Part shown: in pieces, positions 1-12,120 of the stretch
Position numbering within the stretch: position 1 is the stretch's first letter
How the letters are laid out: every line of letters begins with the position of its first letter
Origin: Saururus chinensis
Taxonomy: Eukaryota > Streptophyta > Magnoliopsida > Piperales > Saururaceae
Reading direction: 5' to 3'
DNA: 64,000 nt
Assembly: GCA_035235625.1 (NCBI GenBank)
Contig: CP141141.1
Span: forward strand, 40,757,719-40,821,718
The notes under the pieces: model-generated
What the model was told of the DNA's origin: nothing
Databases searched by the model: none
What the model saw: only the letters and a program-made list of their open reading frames with translations
Program-made: the position numbers and the translations under genes

Positions 1-292
1 CAAGTCTTCTTTGGGCATGTTACCATTTTGATATGGCATGTGCACATGTGAGGATCTTAGTGTTCAATAGTAGGTATGGATAAATATTGGGGGAAAAAAT
101 CAATCAACAATTCCCCATCCAATCATACTCTTTGTTGTGTAAATATATCTCTTTATGTCTTTTATGCACCATAAGTATGATAACAATAAAAAAAAATTGC
201 AAGTTCTTTCTATCATGTAAATCTAGGTGTTTGATTGAATATTAATTAGTTTTTTTTTACTTGAAGGGTTGTTAGTACTTAAGGTTTTCAAG
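1..292. other. AT-rich 5' flank of the hAT relic
   Basis: No gene is visible here. The stretch is AT-rich with short A and T runs and probably holds the remains of the upstream region of the transposase relic that starts at 293. I could not identify a terminal inverted repeat or target duplication. Confidence 0.4.
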
Positions 293-3200
293 ATGACACC
301 AAAGGAGAAAGAGCTTGACATTGGGTGGAATCACGGTTCAAGGGTTGGTGGAAGTAGGCATAAGACGCAATGTAATTGGTGTGGACGTATCATGGCCGGG
401 GGAGGTGTCACATGATTAAAGCTTCATTTGGCGGGTTTAGGTGGTAATGCCCAAGCGTGTCCAACATGCACAAAGGAAGTAAAAATGAAAATAAGAGAAC
501 ATTTGCTAGGAAGTAAGAATAAGCAAAGTGTGAACATAGTTGATATTGATGATGGCAATGTGAATGTTGATGATGATGAATTGTCGATTAGAGAAAGAAA
601 GGAATTAAAAGAAGCAATGCATGAAAGTCAAGCATTTGCACGTCAAGAAGAAGAGGATATGTTAAGGAGTGCTAGTGGATCTAGAGGTTTGTGTAGAACT
701 CAAAGTGTGAGTGAGGCTTTTAACAAAGGACATGTTGGCTCAAGATCGAAGGAGAGTAAAATGGGGAAACAATCTTCATTAGCTGATCTGTACTTGTTTA
801 GGTCAGAAAATGCTAAACAAAGTAGGTTGGATGAGACATGGCTAGGGAAGGGAAGGAAAAAAATTGGCAAAGTTATTTCAAAGTTTTTTTTTTACAACCA
901 TATTCCAACTCATGTATGCAATTCTCCCTATTACAAGACTATGGTTAGTGAGATTCAAGATGCCGGTGCAGGTGTGAAAGCTCCAACTGCCAAAAAAGTA
1001 TATGGAATCTACTTGGAGGAGAAGATTCAAGAATTGAAACAACATATCAATAGTATAAAAAAAACTTGGGAAACATATGGAGTCACTATTATGTGTGATG
1101 GTTGGACTGGAACAACAAAATTGAGTATCATCAATTTCTTAATATCATGTGCAGGTAGAACTGTTTTCTTGACATCAGTTGATGCTTCAAATAAAGTAAA
1201 AGACTACAAGTACTTGTCTAAGTTAATGGATAATATAGTTGAAGAGATTGGTGAGGAAAATGTCATACAAGAAGGCAGGTAAACATCTTGAAGCAAAAAG
1301 AAAACATTTATATTGGTTCCCTTGTGCTGCACATTGTATAGATTTGATGCTAAAAGATATTGGAGCTAAGGATAAGATGAAAAGTACAATGAAAAAGGCA
1401 AAAACAGTTACTAATTTCATCTACAACCACTTAGGGGTATTAGCATTGATGAGAGAGTTCACATCTGGAGAGTTAGTACGACCAGGTATCGCATGATTTG
1501 CTGCTAACTTTGTAGCTCTTTCTAGCATTTTAAAACAGAAACAAGGCTTGAAAGCCATGTTTGCATCAGAAAAATAGTTTAATCACAAGTTGAATGGGAC
1601 AAAACAAGCAAAAGAGGTTGAAGATGTTGTGTTGAGTAACAGTTTTTGGGATGCAGTCAAAGAGATGGTTGTCATTTTAGAGCCCATTATAAAAGTATTA
1701 TGAATGGTTGATGGTGACAAAAAACCTACAATGGGATATATATATATGAGGCTATGAGGCTTTGTAGGAAGGCTATAGAAAAAACTACAAGAGATCATAA
1801 GCAATATTGCGATATTATTGAAGATAGATGGAACAAACAACTTGTGCATGATTTACATGGAGCTAGTATATATTTCCCTTTTTAATTAGTAAATATTTAC
1901 ACTTAACTTTATCTCTAATTTATTTTTTTAACCTTATTTTAGCTTTCTACCTTAACCCTAAATATCAATATAGCAAAGATATTGGAACTGATGATAGATT
2001 GCTATGATGCTTACAAAGAGTAATTGAGACACTACAACAAAATATAGATCTAGCTATCAAAGCTTTTCGATAGGTACATTATAACAACTTATAATATTTT
2101 AGAATTTATGAAACATTAAATAGTATCTCACATTAATGTGTAAATTTCATTTTGTAGGGAAGGATATTTAGACAAAGAGAAGGCAGTTATGGTTCTTAGA
2201 TTATGTCATATTTATCTCTAAAATAATAATTTAATTGGTTTCTAAATTTTAATCTTATAATTTTAGCTGAGTGGTGGCTTGGTTATGGGATGGATGCCCC
2301 TGATTTAAGAAAGATTACAATTAGGATCCTTTCACAAACAACTTCATCGTTTGGATGTGAAAGAAATTGGAGTTTTTTTCCCTCATCCATACAAAGCAAA
2401 GGAATTGACTATCATACAAAAGATTGGAACAATTAGTATATGTTCATTACAACATGCGCCTTAAAGTAAAAAAATCTTGAGATAGATTACAAGAGAGAAG
2501 AGGATTATTATGATCCAATTGATTTAAGTCATATATTTGAAGAAGATGGCCCATTCAATTCATGGTTAGCAGAAATTGGGGAAACTATTTTAGATGAGGC
2601 AGGAGAGCCACCACGGGCACCTAGTCAATTAATAGGTGCACAAATGGGTGTTGATGTTCATGAATGGGTGAACAATTATTCTAGTACAGTAACAAGGACA
2701 ATGGAAGATGATGATGATAATTTTTATGACATGATGAAGACCCCTACAAGAGGAACAACAATAGAATCAAATTTGAATTCTTCTAGTAATAATGATGGTG
2801 GTGGTGAAGTTGATGGTGGTGATTGTGAAGTGGATGGTGGTGGTCAAGGGTGTGGGGGTGGTGGTAGATCATCAAATCATATAGTTTTTCACTGAAGAAC
2901 AATATTTTGATCATGCCACCAAAGATCAAGACCATGGTAGTAGGGGTCATCATAATTTGAGTTTTTATAGAGGTAGACATGGAAGTCAATCACAAAGGCA
3001 TCACCATGAGCGATATGACCAACCTGCTTCAGTTCAACATGATACTAGTTACAACCAACCTTCACCTTGGGATAATATTGCACAAGGGATTTCAAATATA
3101 AGTGTTGAGGTGAATCAACTTCCATATGGATATGGACATGATGGATATAATGCACAATCTTCTTCATACAATATTTATGGTTCTGGATCTCCAAATGATT

Positions 3201-3430
3201 CTTAATCTCAAACTTCAAACTACCCAACATTGGTTCACAGTTATTCGACAGTGCACTTTGGATGGAGTCCTCAACTTTATCAATTTTATAATGATCAATA
3301 TCTTCAACATTATCATAATTATATGAGTTGGGCTCAATATTGCAACCATGTGAATCAATTAAATCATCAAGACTCGGTAAATGATGACAATAATGGTTAT
3401 GAGCATCCTTGTAACTCTTTTTGGATTTGA
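293..3430 (+). pseudogene. hAT-superfamily transposase-like pseudogene (BED / DUF659 / hAT C-terminal)
   Basis: Decayed protein of the plant DUF659/hAT class. From 293 a BED zinc finger is readable (CNWCGRIMAGGG), interrupted by TGA at 413 where the family has Arg (CGA). The frame reopens through the linker and the DUF659 segment (MCDGWTGTTK, about 1092-1120) to 1282. A small deletion and frameshift near 1260-1275 removes the usual catalytic-Asp segment. The next frame reads PCAAHCIDLML (about 1320) and then meets TGA at 1494, TAG at 1575 and TGA at 1701. The hAT dimerisation segment (EWWLGYGMDAPDL, SFGCERNWSFF) is at 2268-2385, followed by a low-complexity Gly/Asp and Tyr/Ser/His tail to 3430. 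At least two of the stops fit CGA to TGA changes. This is a dead transposon gene, not a domesticated one. Confidence 0.88.
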
Positions 3431-6400
3431 GAGGTATGCTAATTTTTAAAAGGCTTTAAGAATTTTATATTACCATAGTTTTATATATTTTTCTTACTCA
3501 GTATATTTGCTTTTATAGGTTTGGATGAAAATACTATGGTCTACGGATTCTACCTTTTAAGTGTTTTAATATTTGTAGTTGTATTGACATTATAGTATTT
3601 TTAATTGATAAGACATTGATGATATAATATTATATTATATTCTACTGTTATGTATATTGTGCTTTGAACTTATTTATATTTTCTTATGGTGTTATTACTC
3701 ATTGATTGTGGCTCTATATTCAATCATATATTTTAGTGTTTTACTATACTCTAAATAAAGTATTATAATGATATATTATTAGTTATAATTTTTTTTTTAT
3801 GTGCATCAAAGGGTTTACGACCGTATCGGCGTGTACCAAGCGTATCATCGGAGCGTACTCATATCCATAGTCATCGATACTATCATCCATATCGATACTA
3901 CCTTCCATGCTTAAAGGTCGACGGACGCCTTATCTGGACCGAACTGCACTTCGCCTAAACCCTGCCTAGCCTTCAACATTTCTCCACCCTGGAGTAGCTC
4001 TATATGATCGAAGGTGGTACCTTGGTCTGCAGGATTTCTCTCTGCCACCATGTTGCGCCCCGTGATCGAACTTGCTTATTAAGCAAAGTAGGGGACTTTC
4101 AACTTGTAATTTCATGATAGCATGTTTTGCATATTAGAATGCATGTTAGGGCCAATGTAAATACATGTTTAGCAATGCATAATGATGTTGATGCCACGTG
4201 TAGTCACATGACATTAGCTCATGTAAATGCTAATCGAAGGGCATGTTTATTGGCTTGATGAATGCTGGATTGTTTGTATGTTGTAGAGAGAATTATTTGC
4301 ATGCTAGCCAAATTGTGTATTTGCATGCCTATGCATTAAATTATATGTATGTAAGATGTTCTATAGATTATAAGTTATGTTGGAATGGATTTGTGTGGAT
4401 TGACATGTGGAATGGTGGGGGTTTGCATATGTAACATCAATAGGTATATATTTGATAGGTTAGGGTAAGTTTGGATTAGATCAAACTTTGGAGTAACAAG
4501 TGGAAGGCTCTAGGGTTCAGTGAGTAGGTGGACTTAGGTTTAGGGCTTAAGTAGAGAACTGTATCATAGACATAATTGCACAAACATAAAGTACTTAAGT
4601 CAAACTTTAATATTAAGCAACAATAACTTTGTGAGTTTGAGACCTTAGGGGTTTGATGGATTAAGTTATGTGTTTGAGCCAATTAGTGATTAGTCAGCTG
4701 AACATTCCATGTTTAGTCATGGTGTTTATCATGGAGGATGTTGTCTTGTTGCTATTTTTATGCTTAGACATTTAATGCTCTATTGAGAGCATTGTAGGAT
4801 TTTTCCACCATAAGTTGCATTATATGATTCAACCCAAAGTGGCAGTATATGATTTTTGCCCTTAATAGGCACTATATGACTCTTAGTTTGCATAGTATGG
4901 CCTAAGAGAGTAGGCGTTTGCACATTCAGGTAAGTAGTATCATGGATCTACTCTTGCCTATTTGATCTTGTGCCCCATGAATATATGTGTACCTTACATT
5001 TGGAAAAGTCCATGACATCTATTTGCTCCTCAGAGGTTAAGGTGACACTGTAGTGGCTCATCAACACTGTAACTGATTAAATTATAATAGGCATCAATCA
5101 TTGGTTGTAAGTGTTTGAGCAAAACTATAATTGTAGTGTTTGAGTAAGACTGTATGAGCAAGATGGTAAGTGTAAGAGTTTAAGTAAGGCGGTGCTTGAT
5201 ACATGTATGAGTATGAACATGATATTTTGAGATACTCTGATTTACTTATGTTATTAGTGTTTCATATCAATGTTTCATGAATGCAACTAATTATAGACTT
5301 ATAGAATTCACTTATTTGATTGACAAACGTTCAAATTGTATAGTTTTGAATTTGTTGTGTGAAATATATAAAATGTTTTCACAAGTCATAAATTTTGTCA
5401 ATTTTTACAAATTATAGTTGTTATATTGCAAAAAAAATTATGAATTTTTAAAGAAATGTGTTGAAAAATCTTGGACGTGATAGCTCCGTAGATACTCAAC
5501 ATTTTCTCCCAAACAATAATCTTGCGCGTGGATTACTAAATTGCTCTTAAAAGTAGTATTTTGAACAAAGCAAGCATTAAGAGGTTAGACCTCGATATAC
5601 AAAAATTTGTTTATGTAGCAGAAATAAAAACCTAATCCTTAAGTACAATCTATGATTAATTTAACAAGTAATTAAACCACAAACATACATGATCATACAA
5701 AAAAATTTATGTGAAAAACCCATACTAGGGTAAAAAACCACATACACCTAATAAGGCTCAAGTCAATGAACTAGTAAGCAAGATCTCTTACAAGACCAAA
5801 ATAAACTACCAACCTCTATTGATACTCTAACAAAAACTACTTTCACTTAGACCTCTCATTCTTTTGTTGTTAGCCTTCAAGTATTCTCCCCTAAGTCATA
5901 AAGTTATTTTCCTCCTTAATATGTCCCTGTCTTCTTCTAGTTCCTCAATCAAAACTCATTTTTTATTGCTGATTTGCTTTGAATATCTTCAATTACTCAT
6001 TGATGAAGATTCAGCTGCTCTTCCTTAAGCTCAAATGTGTGTAATGTGCTCTTGTTATCTCTTTTATGTTTCTCTCACCATGAAGAAAATTCACTAAAAA
6101 ACAATGGTGAATCAAGGAAAATAATGACAAATCACTCTCTTTTTTCTTAACTTAAATATTAATTTTTTTCTTCAATTTTGCCCTAGTCCTTTTATAGTAT
6201 ATGAAGTTGGTTACGATAAAAGAATCCAAAGTTAGAAAAGCCACTTTTTCGAAATCTTATACTAGGTAACTTAAATTGCAAGTGGTCAATCATTTCAGTC
6301 AGGCGATCGATTGTTCATTTTTTCTACATGAACGAAATACTCAATTGATCTATCTTTTGACCCAGCGATTGATTGATCTTTTGTTTTGGTTTAAAAACTA

Positions 6401-7280
6401 AAAAATATTCAATTAAAATATTAATTTCAACAAGTCCTATGTTCAAAGGTGATCAATCCCTTATAAACAATTTTCTAGATTTTGACCTTAAATGTCCCAA
6501 AATTTCCAAAATCACTTTAACTAATTATTTTTACTTAATTTTAAGTGATTTGTATATGTGAGTGTGTGTATCATACTTTTAAATATTTAACACTGAATGT
6601 AGTTTTCAACCTTGAACTTTCAAAACAAGTGTGCTCCTATTTTTTTAAGTATTTAATTTTCAAATCTGACTTGACTACAATGAAATCTATCTGACTTTAA
6701 AGACTACAATGTACATAAAGCTTTGATATTGTTTTGATCATCAAAATTAACTAATTACAATACATATTCCATCATATGTTTTAACACACTCATCTCCCAT
6801 GGGGTATGTGGTTTTTCCTTAGCATACGACTATAGGGTATTCAGGTCTTACGACTAGGCAATCAGATCTTCCTACTTTGGGAGTACCACGTGAGATTATT
6901 TACTCCCATTGCACAGGAGTCAATAATTTTCAAAATCAATGGTGCACATGATATCACATGTAGTGTAGTTGAGAAATGTTTCCCACTACACTAGTATATG
7001 TGTAGTCGATCTTGAGAATTGATGGTGGGAGCAACTCCCGAGAGGACTTCCCATGACTAAATAATTTCTAGGAGACCTACAAGGGGCCAATTTATTTATT
7101 TGAATCTAAATAATTATTTTTCTATCTCCTTTGGCTATAACATGTCATATTGGAGTTTAATTTTTTAACCATTTTTTTATATATATTCGATATAGTGGAT
7201 CTCACCTCACTGTTTCATGTACATTCTGCTTTGTATTCTCCCCATTTAAAAAAAAAATTACACATCTAACTTGATCTACC
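3431..7280. other. Gene-free AT-rich interval
   Basis: No coding region could be supported. At 3800-3910 there are repeated CGATAC/ATCGATAC motifs, and at 3910-4070 a more GC-rich block that looks like an old transposon fragment. The remainder (4070-7280) is AT-rich with only short chance ORFs, and none matches a family I recognise. Confidence 0.4.
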
Positions 7281-7290
7281 CATGGAAGGC

Positions 7291-7574
7291 AAATGTTTTA
7301 AAACCTGACCTGGCCACTGACCTAGATTGGTTGCCGGGTTGGGTCAACTTGGTTCAAATGTGGGTCCATAAGTACTTGAGCCATTGATGACATCAGCAAT
7401 TAAAATAAATCATCTCCCTCATAATTTTAATAATCTATATATAGTTGAGTATCATGTGTTGCACGAAATAAAAGATAGTATAGTTGGTAAAAGTGGGTGA
7501 TGTGTTTGGGCATTTGTGAAGGGTTTGAATCCCTCCAAGAACCAAGTTTTTGTTGTGTTGCTAGTGTGTGTGTG

Positions 7575-7646
<72 letters not shown>

Positions 7647-7919
7647 CTAAGTAGACATCACATAAGTAAGTTATAACCAACTTGATTAAAGACCCATGTA
7701 ATGGGAAGGAGGGCCATGTTTAAATATCCCTCCCCTCTTGTCACAAATTATTTTGTGTAGAAGTGCTTGAAAGGGACTAGATTGGGTCGACGGTTCAACC
7801 GGTCGTGCCAATATGACTCGGCAAGGTCAAATTGGCCCAGCGACCAGGATGATTTGTCTGTGTTCTAAGCCGACCCAGTTGAACTTGGTGGGACTGGCCG
7901 GTTCGGGTTTTAAAACATT
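7291..7919. mobile_element. Non-autonomous TIR element with a tRNA-like insert and (AT)n tract
   Basis: The ends are inverted repeats. The left end (7292 on) reads AATGTTTTAAAACCTGACCT and the complement of the right end reads AATGTTTTAAAACCCGAACC; the similarity continues through GGCCA, about 26 bp with three mismatches. Flanking TGGAAGGCA and TAGAAGGTT could be a degraded 9-bp target duplication, which would suggest a Mutator-like origin. Inside, around 7475-7545, is a tRNA-like stretch (TAGTTGGTAAAAGTGGG as an A-box-like site, GGTTTGAATCC as a B-box-like site), as in tRNA-derived SINEs. It is followed by TG and AT repeats. There is no coding capacity. Confidence 0.55.
7565..7640. repeat. 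(TG)n(AT)n microsatellite
   Basis: A short TG run at 7565-7575 passes into about 31 AT dinucleotides (7579-7640), inside the TIR element at 7291-7919. Its place just downstream of the tRNA-like stretch resembles the simple-sequence tail of a SINE. Confidence 0.95.
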
Positions 7920-9592
7920 ATAGAAGGTTGTACTGATCAATACATGTGTGTATCAACTAATACATACTTATATCAATCATTACCGGCATAGTCCAAATGG
8001 GGGGTATGTCTTCCAAAAAAATAGTGATACATTTCTAATGTGTCAACCGTATCATATCAATCTGGCCAATACATATCAATATGTAGTAATTATGGCCTAT
8101 TTCCATAAAAAATTTTTTTTTTCAAAAAAACTTAGCCATGATTCGAGCCCGATCTCTTAAAAGGTTTAAGGTTGCAATGTTATTCTTATACTCCCTTTGT
8201 CCCAAATTATTAGCTGCATTTGGTTTTTCAGTAGAACTTTCTATTAAATTTAATGCCCTTCTAACAAGTAGTACAATAGAACTTTCTATTATAACTATTC
8301 TGCTTTTAAAATTTTATCCTAATTCCAAAATTACCTTAATTAACCACATAATACTACTTCTCTATGCTGTCTCTCAAGTCTGGTAGTCAACATTAATTTC
8401 CTTCCTTTTTGATTCCGCATGCGCATCTAGGTGTATGGTTGTCTACCAGATTGATTTTTTTACTACAAATAAAAAACCCTTCCTGTAAGCTATGATTTTT
8501 TGGAAGATGCACAAATAATTTTAAATAATTACAAAAATAGAAAAATCACCCAAATCAAAGCTACAGCCCACGTCCGCATTTATATGAAAGGCAAAAAAAC
8601 AAACCCAATTTCGAGTCGAATCAAAAGCAAGAAACTGCTATCCTTCAAAAAAATGAAATAAACCCCCAAAGCCCCAGCTTCGTGCAAAATCTCTAGGATC
8701 AAAAGACCCATATCAGCCCCCCAAGATAACAATAAACAGCGGCAACAAAATACCAATACCCAGCCAAATCGAATTAAATTATCACACTCCCATGAGCACC
8801 TTCTCTACCTAACAAATTGGGCTCTTATGCATGAGAATTTTTGGGTGTGTCACACACCGTGTCGGCGGTGTATTCTACCACTCAAGACACGACCCATCAA
8901 CAAGGTGATATCTCACACGTGCTGATAGGTCATTTGGTGAGTAGTAAAATACATAACCAATATAGATTGCATAGAAGGACACTAGAAGGAAATGGTGTAT
9001 ATCCAAGGAGGAGAGTGTGGGGCGGAGGCTCAAGAACAATATTAAGTTTGATGAGTGTGCAGTTCAACTTCACCGAGGGCTACTAGCCGGATGTGGCTAG
9101 GGTCTATATACAAACCAACTAACCCCATTTGTACAACAAACCAACCAACCCACTTTGTACTAGTACTTGTATTGAAGAGTACAAGATTGATCGAAGTAAA
9201 GCATTTACAAAAAACCTCCAATCAATTTCTCCCCAACTAGGATTTATCTTCTAAAAGGATTTTCTACTCAACTAGGTGTGCATCGTGCCCTAGATTCATT
9301 AATATAACACATGCAATGTGAAGAAAATAATATTTCGTGTACTAAACTTTATACATTTTACATTACCACTATCTTGTGTCTCTCATATAAATTATGCACA
9401 CAAAATTTAAAGTTGACTAAATTATTTTGGCAAGTTGCAACTATTGTTTACAACTCAAATGAATTTTATTAAAAAAAAACATACTAAATAAAACCTTGCA
9501 TATTGTTGCAAATGTACTCTTACTAGTATTCAAAAATTGTAACCATTTTAATGTATTAAGTGTATTATTGATGTATATTTATATCAATAGTC
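7920..9592. other. Gene-free interval with a Stowaway-like end
   Basis: No gene is supported. At 8189-8240 the sequence CTCCCTTTGTCCCAAATTAT resembles the left end of Stowaway/mariner-type MITEs; a matching right end is not clear. At 8860-9090 there is a GC-richer, non-repetitive segment with no recognisable product. Confidence 0.35.
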
Positions 9593-9600
9593 ATTCATAC

Positions 9601-11080
9601 TTAATGCTGCACCAAAAAACTGGAACCGAACTGAACTGAACTGAACTGGGTGAAACCGAACCGAAATTTAGTGGTTCGGTTCTAAAAAAAATAAACCGAG
9701 TGAATTTCGGTTCGGTTCGGTTTTACGAAAAAAAAACCGAAAATAGAACCGAACCGAACCAACATATATACCCGTATAAAACCCCTTAACACTCACTTTC
9801 GCTCTTTCACCCTTTCCCAACCCCCAACCCTAAAATCTCATTCAGCCTCTAAATCTCTCCCATAGTCCTTTTCCCGGCGGGCGGCGGTGCTGTGGTGGCT
9901 CCCTCCGACGGTCCGACCCTTCATCTCCCTCCTCTCCGGCCCCCTCTCCTCCCCCTTCCTAAGACGTCATCGGTAGCGAAAAGACCAGAGGTCCAGAGCC
10001 GATTACTACTTCGACTCCTACTCCCATTTCAGTATTGTGTTTCTCCACCTCAGTACTGTGTTTCTCCACCTTTTTCTTTGAGCTGCCTTTGTTTGGATGC
10101 GGATTCCTTTGGTTGTATTTGTACCTGCTATTTCAGAGGGATCAAGTTTTTGTTTTTATTTCTAGGAAAGTATGTGTTTTGTTTGTCCGCTTTGTTTATT
10201 ATCTGCTCGTTGAACTGCATTTGTGTTTGAACATTATAGGACTATAATTGCTCTTTTTTCTTTTATATGGCTGGGTTTTTCTTTTCTTTTGAATCCAGTA
10301 GCTGGGTTTTTCGTTGGACTGCTAGCTAGATGTAGCAGACGTTGCTGCTCTTCTGGAGGTCAGATGCCAACAAGCAGGTTAAGCTTTTGTGCTCTTGGGC
10401 CTTATTTCTTATCCGTGTTTGTGTTTGTTTTTTCGGAAATCAAATGGAAGGTGGCAGCCGTTTATGTGTATTCCTATTGCTTATTACGCCATTGAGTTTT
10501 TTATTTTTGTTGATCTTTATCTTACCTCAGTCAGTAATAACTGATTTATTTTAACTTATTCTTCATGTTACTTTTGCACATTTTTCTCCTATGTAAGCGG
10601 TTAATTCACTAATTTTCCCATGTGGTTAACAATGACAGCGGAAGACAAACAACCTTCATCGGGGGGCTTCATACTAGGAGAACTTGTTGTAGGAGCTTCG
10701 TACGAAGAGAAATAGATAATTACCTAGCAGGGTCAACACGGGAGTGTCATAGGTTTAGACTCTACATTTTGTAATGTTTTTGTTTTGGCATAGTCCTAAT
10801 GCTAAACACTTTTATGGATGTATTTGCAATGATAAATATTTTAGGTTGCAAATATCAATTTTTTTTTTTGACTGTTTTGAACTATTTTGATTAATTAAAG
10901 TAATTTTGTTAAAATGGTCTGTTCTTATTCGGTTTCGGTTCGGTTCTTATCTCGGTTCGGTTTGGTTCCTATATTTTAGTTTTAAAATTCGGTTTGGTTC
11001 GGTTCCTATATCTCGGTTCCAAAATTTGGTTATGTTCGGTTCCTGCAAGAACCGCAGGAACCAAACCGAGATGCAGCCCT
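9601..11080. mobile_element. hAT-type non-autonomous element carrying a host gene fragment
   Basis: The element is bounded by an exact 8-bp direct repeat ATTCATAC (9593-9600 and 11081-11088), the duplication size of hAT transposons. Its ends are short inverted repeats (left ..ATGCTGCACC; complement of the right end AGGGCTGCATC), similar to known hAT termini. Both subterminal regions (about 9620-9760 and 10920-11070) are arrays of GGTTCGGTTC or its complement, a pattern expected of transposase-binding subterminal repeats. The interior (about 9765-10740) is different: it has a TATA-like GTATAAAA at 9773, a pyrimidine-rich leader, and a GC-rich exon-like piece followed by intron-like T-rich sequence. 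No transposase is present. Confidence 0.8.
9890..10031 (+). pseudogene. Captured first-exon fragment of a PRMT1-type arginine methyltransferase
   Basis: In one frame, 9980-10030 encodes DQRSRADYYFDSYSHF. The block DYYFDSYSHF is the conserved segment just before the S-adenosylmethionine-binding core of PRMT1-type protein arginine methyltransferases. The frame is closed upstream by TAG (about 9974) and the reading stops at an exon/intron-like border (CATTTCAGTATTG). No downstream methyltransferase exon was seen. The fragment lies inside the hAT-type element at 9601-11080, so it is best read as a piece of a host gene (promoter, leader, exon 1, part of intron 1) picked up by the transposon. The match rests on one short motif. 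Confidence 0.65.
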
Positions 11081-11139
11081 ATTCATACTCTTATGAATAC
11101 CAATATACCTTTTTATACTATGTGACTAAGGGAGTTAAC

Positions 11140-12120
11140 TAGCCGATTATTGGGCTTGTGCAGTTTAAAAGCTCATTTAGTTTGAGCTCAGCTCGAAATA
11201 GAAATCCATAGCTCAGCTTGAGCTCAAGCTAGCTCGAACTGTAATAAGTGAATTACGAACCTAGGATTAATTTATGCTTGAAATAAAAAAAATAAAAAAT
11301 ATTTAAATCTAAAGTATATAAAATATCACACATAGTATGATGTTTTTACTATTAAATAATAATAAATATAATTCAACAAGTATTACAACTGCATATCAAA
11401 CAACTAACTATAGTAACTAAGAAAGAAGAAAATTATGACAAATGAGTTTTAGTTATAGATACTCCAAAAAGATAGCATTATAATTTTTTTCTTTTTATGT
11501 GTAGATAATTACTAAAAAATACAAAAAATATAAACCCACATAAGCAACATTACCATCGACTTTTTTGTATTTTTTTTACATGCTTATAAATCACTATAGT
11601 AAAAGAACTATTTTTCAACCTTAGTATGCCTCCAAAAAATTTCAAGTACATGTTAAAAAAAATTCATTGAGCTCCTAGTGTCATATTTCAGCTTTTTAAA
11701 GAATATTTTAATTATTCATTTGGAAACTAAGGTTAATCTCCTTAGTGTCATGCTTCTAAGTTATTGGATATTTTAGTATGATATCACATTTACTCTTTAT
11801 TTTATATTAATAGCTCCATTTAGTTTTTCAATTGATCTAGTTTTAGTTCATCTTAAAAAACTAAATAGAGCTATTAATTCAGGATGGAATGAATATATCA
11901 TTGTTTGTGTCTCTAAAATATTTATTTTTTTAAAATATATATATATATATATATTATAATTTAATAAAGATATATATTATAGAAAAATTGTATATGAGTT
12001 TACGTAAGTTCAAGTGTATTAGTGCTTGAATCGAGTTTGAGCTGAGCTCATTTCGAATAGACCCTAATTTAAGTCGAGTAGTTAGAACTAAGCCGAATCG
12101 GGCTCATCAATAAACCTATA
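11140..12120. mobile_element. Possible non-autonomous element with GAGCTC-rich ends
   Basis: The left side (11140-11245) and right side (12000-12120) both carry repeated GAGCTC / AGCTCGA motifs in inverted sense and weakly similar termini (left GATTATTGGGCTTG; complement of the right TTTATTGATGAGCCCG). The interior is very AT-rich, has no ORF, and contains a Stowaway-like MITE. No clean target duplication was found. Confidence 0.35.
11795..11895. mobile_element. Stowaway-like palindromic MITE
   Basis: The arms TTAATAGCTCCATTTAGTTT (from about 11807) and the complement TTAATAGCTCTATTTAGTTT (right arm about 11853-11877) form a near-perfect inverted repeat around a short loop. The right end AGGATGGAATGAATA resembles the degraded GGACGGAGGGAGTA end of plant Stowaway MITEs. 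It appears nested in the element at 11140-12120. Confidence 0.6.

Noticed and set aside
7475-7545. Possible tRNA gene
   Set aside because: Only the A- and B-box-like parts are recognisable. The arms do not pair into a full cloverleaf, and the place inside a TIR element fits a tRNA-derived SINE better.
9892-10230. 112-codon open frame as a complete gene
   Set aside because: It reads through the exon/intron-like border in a frame different from the PRMT1-like motif, and the second half is T-rich intron-like sequence.
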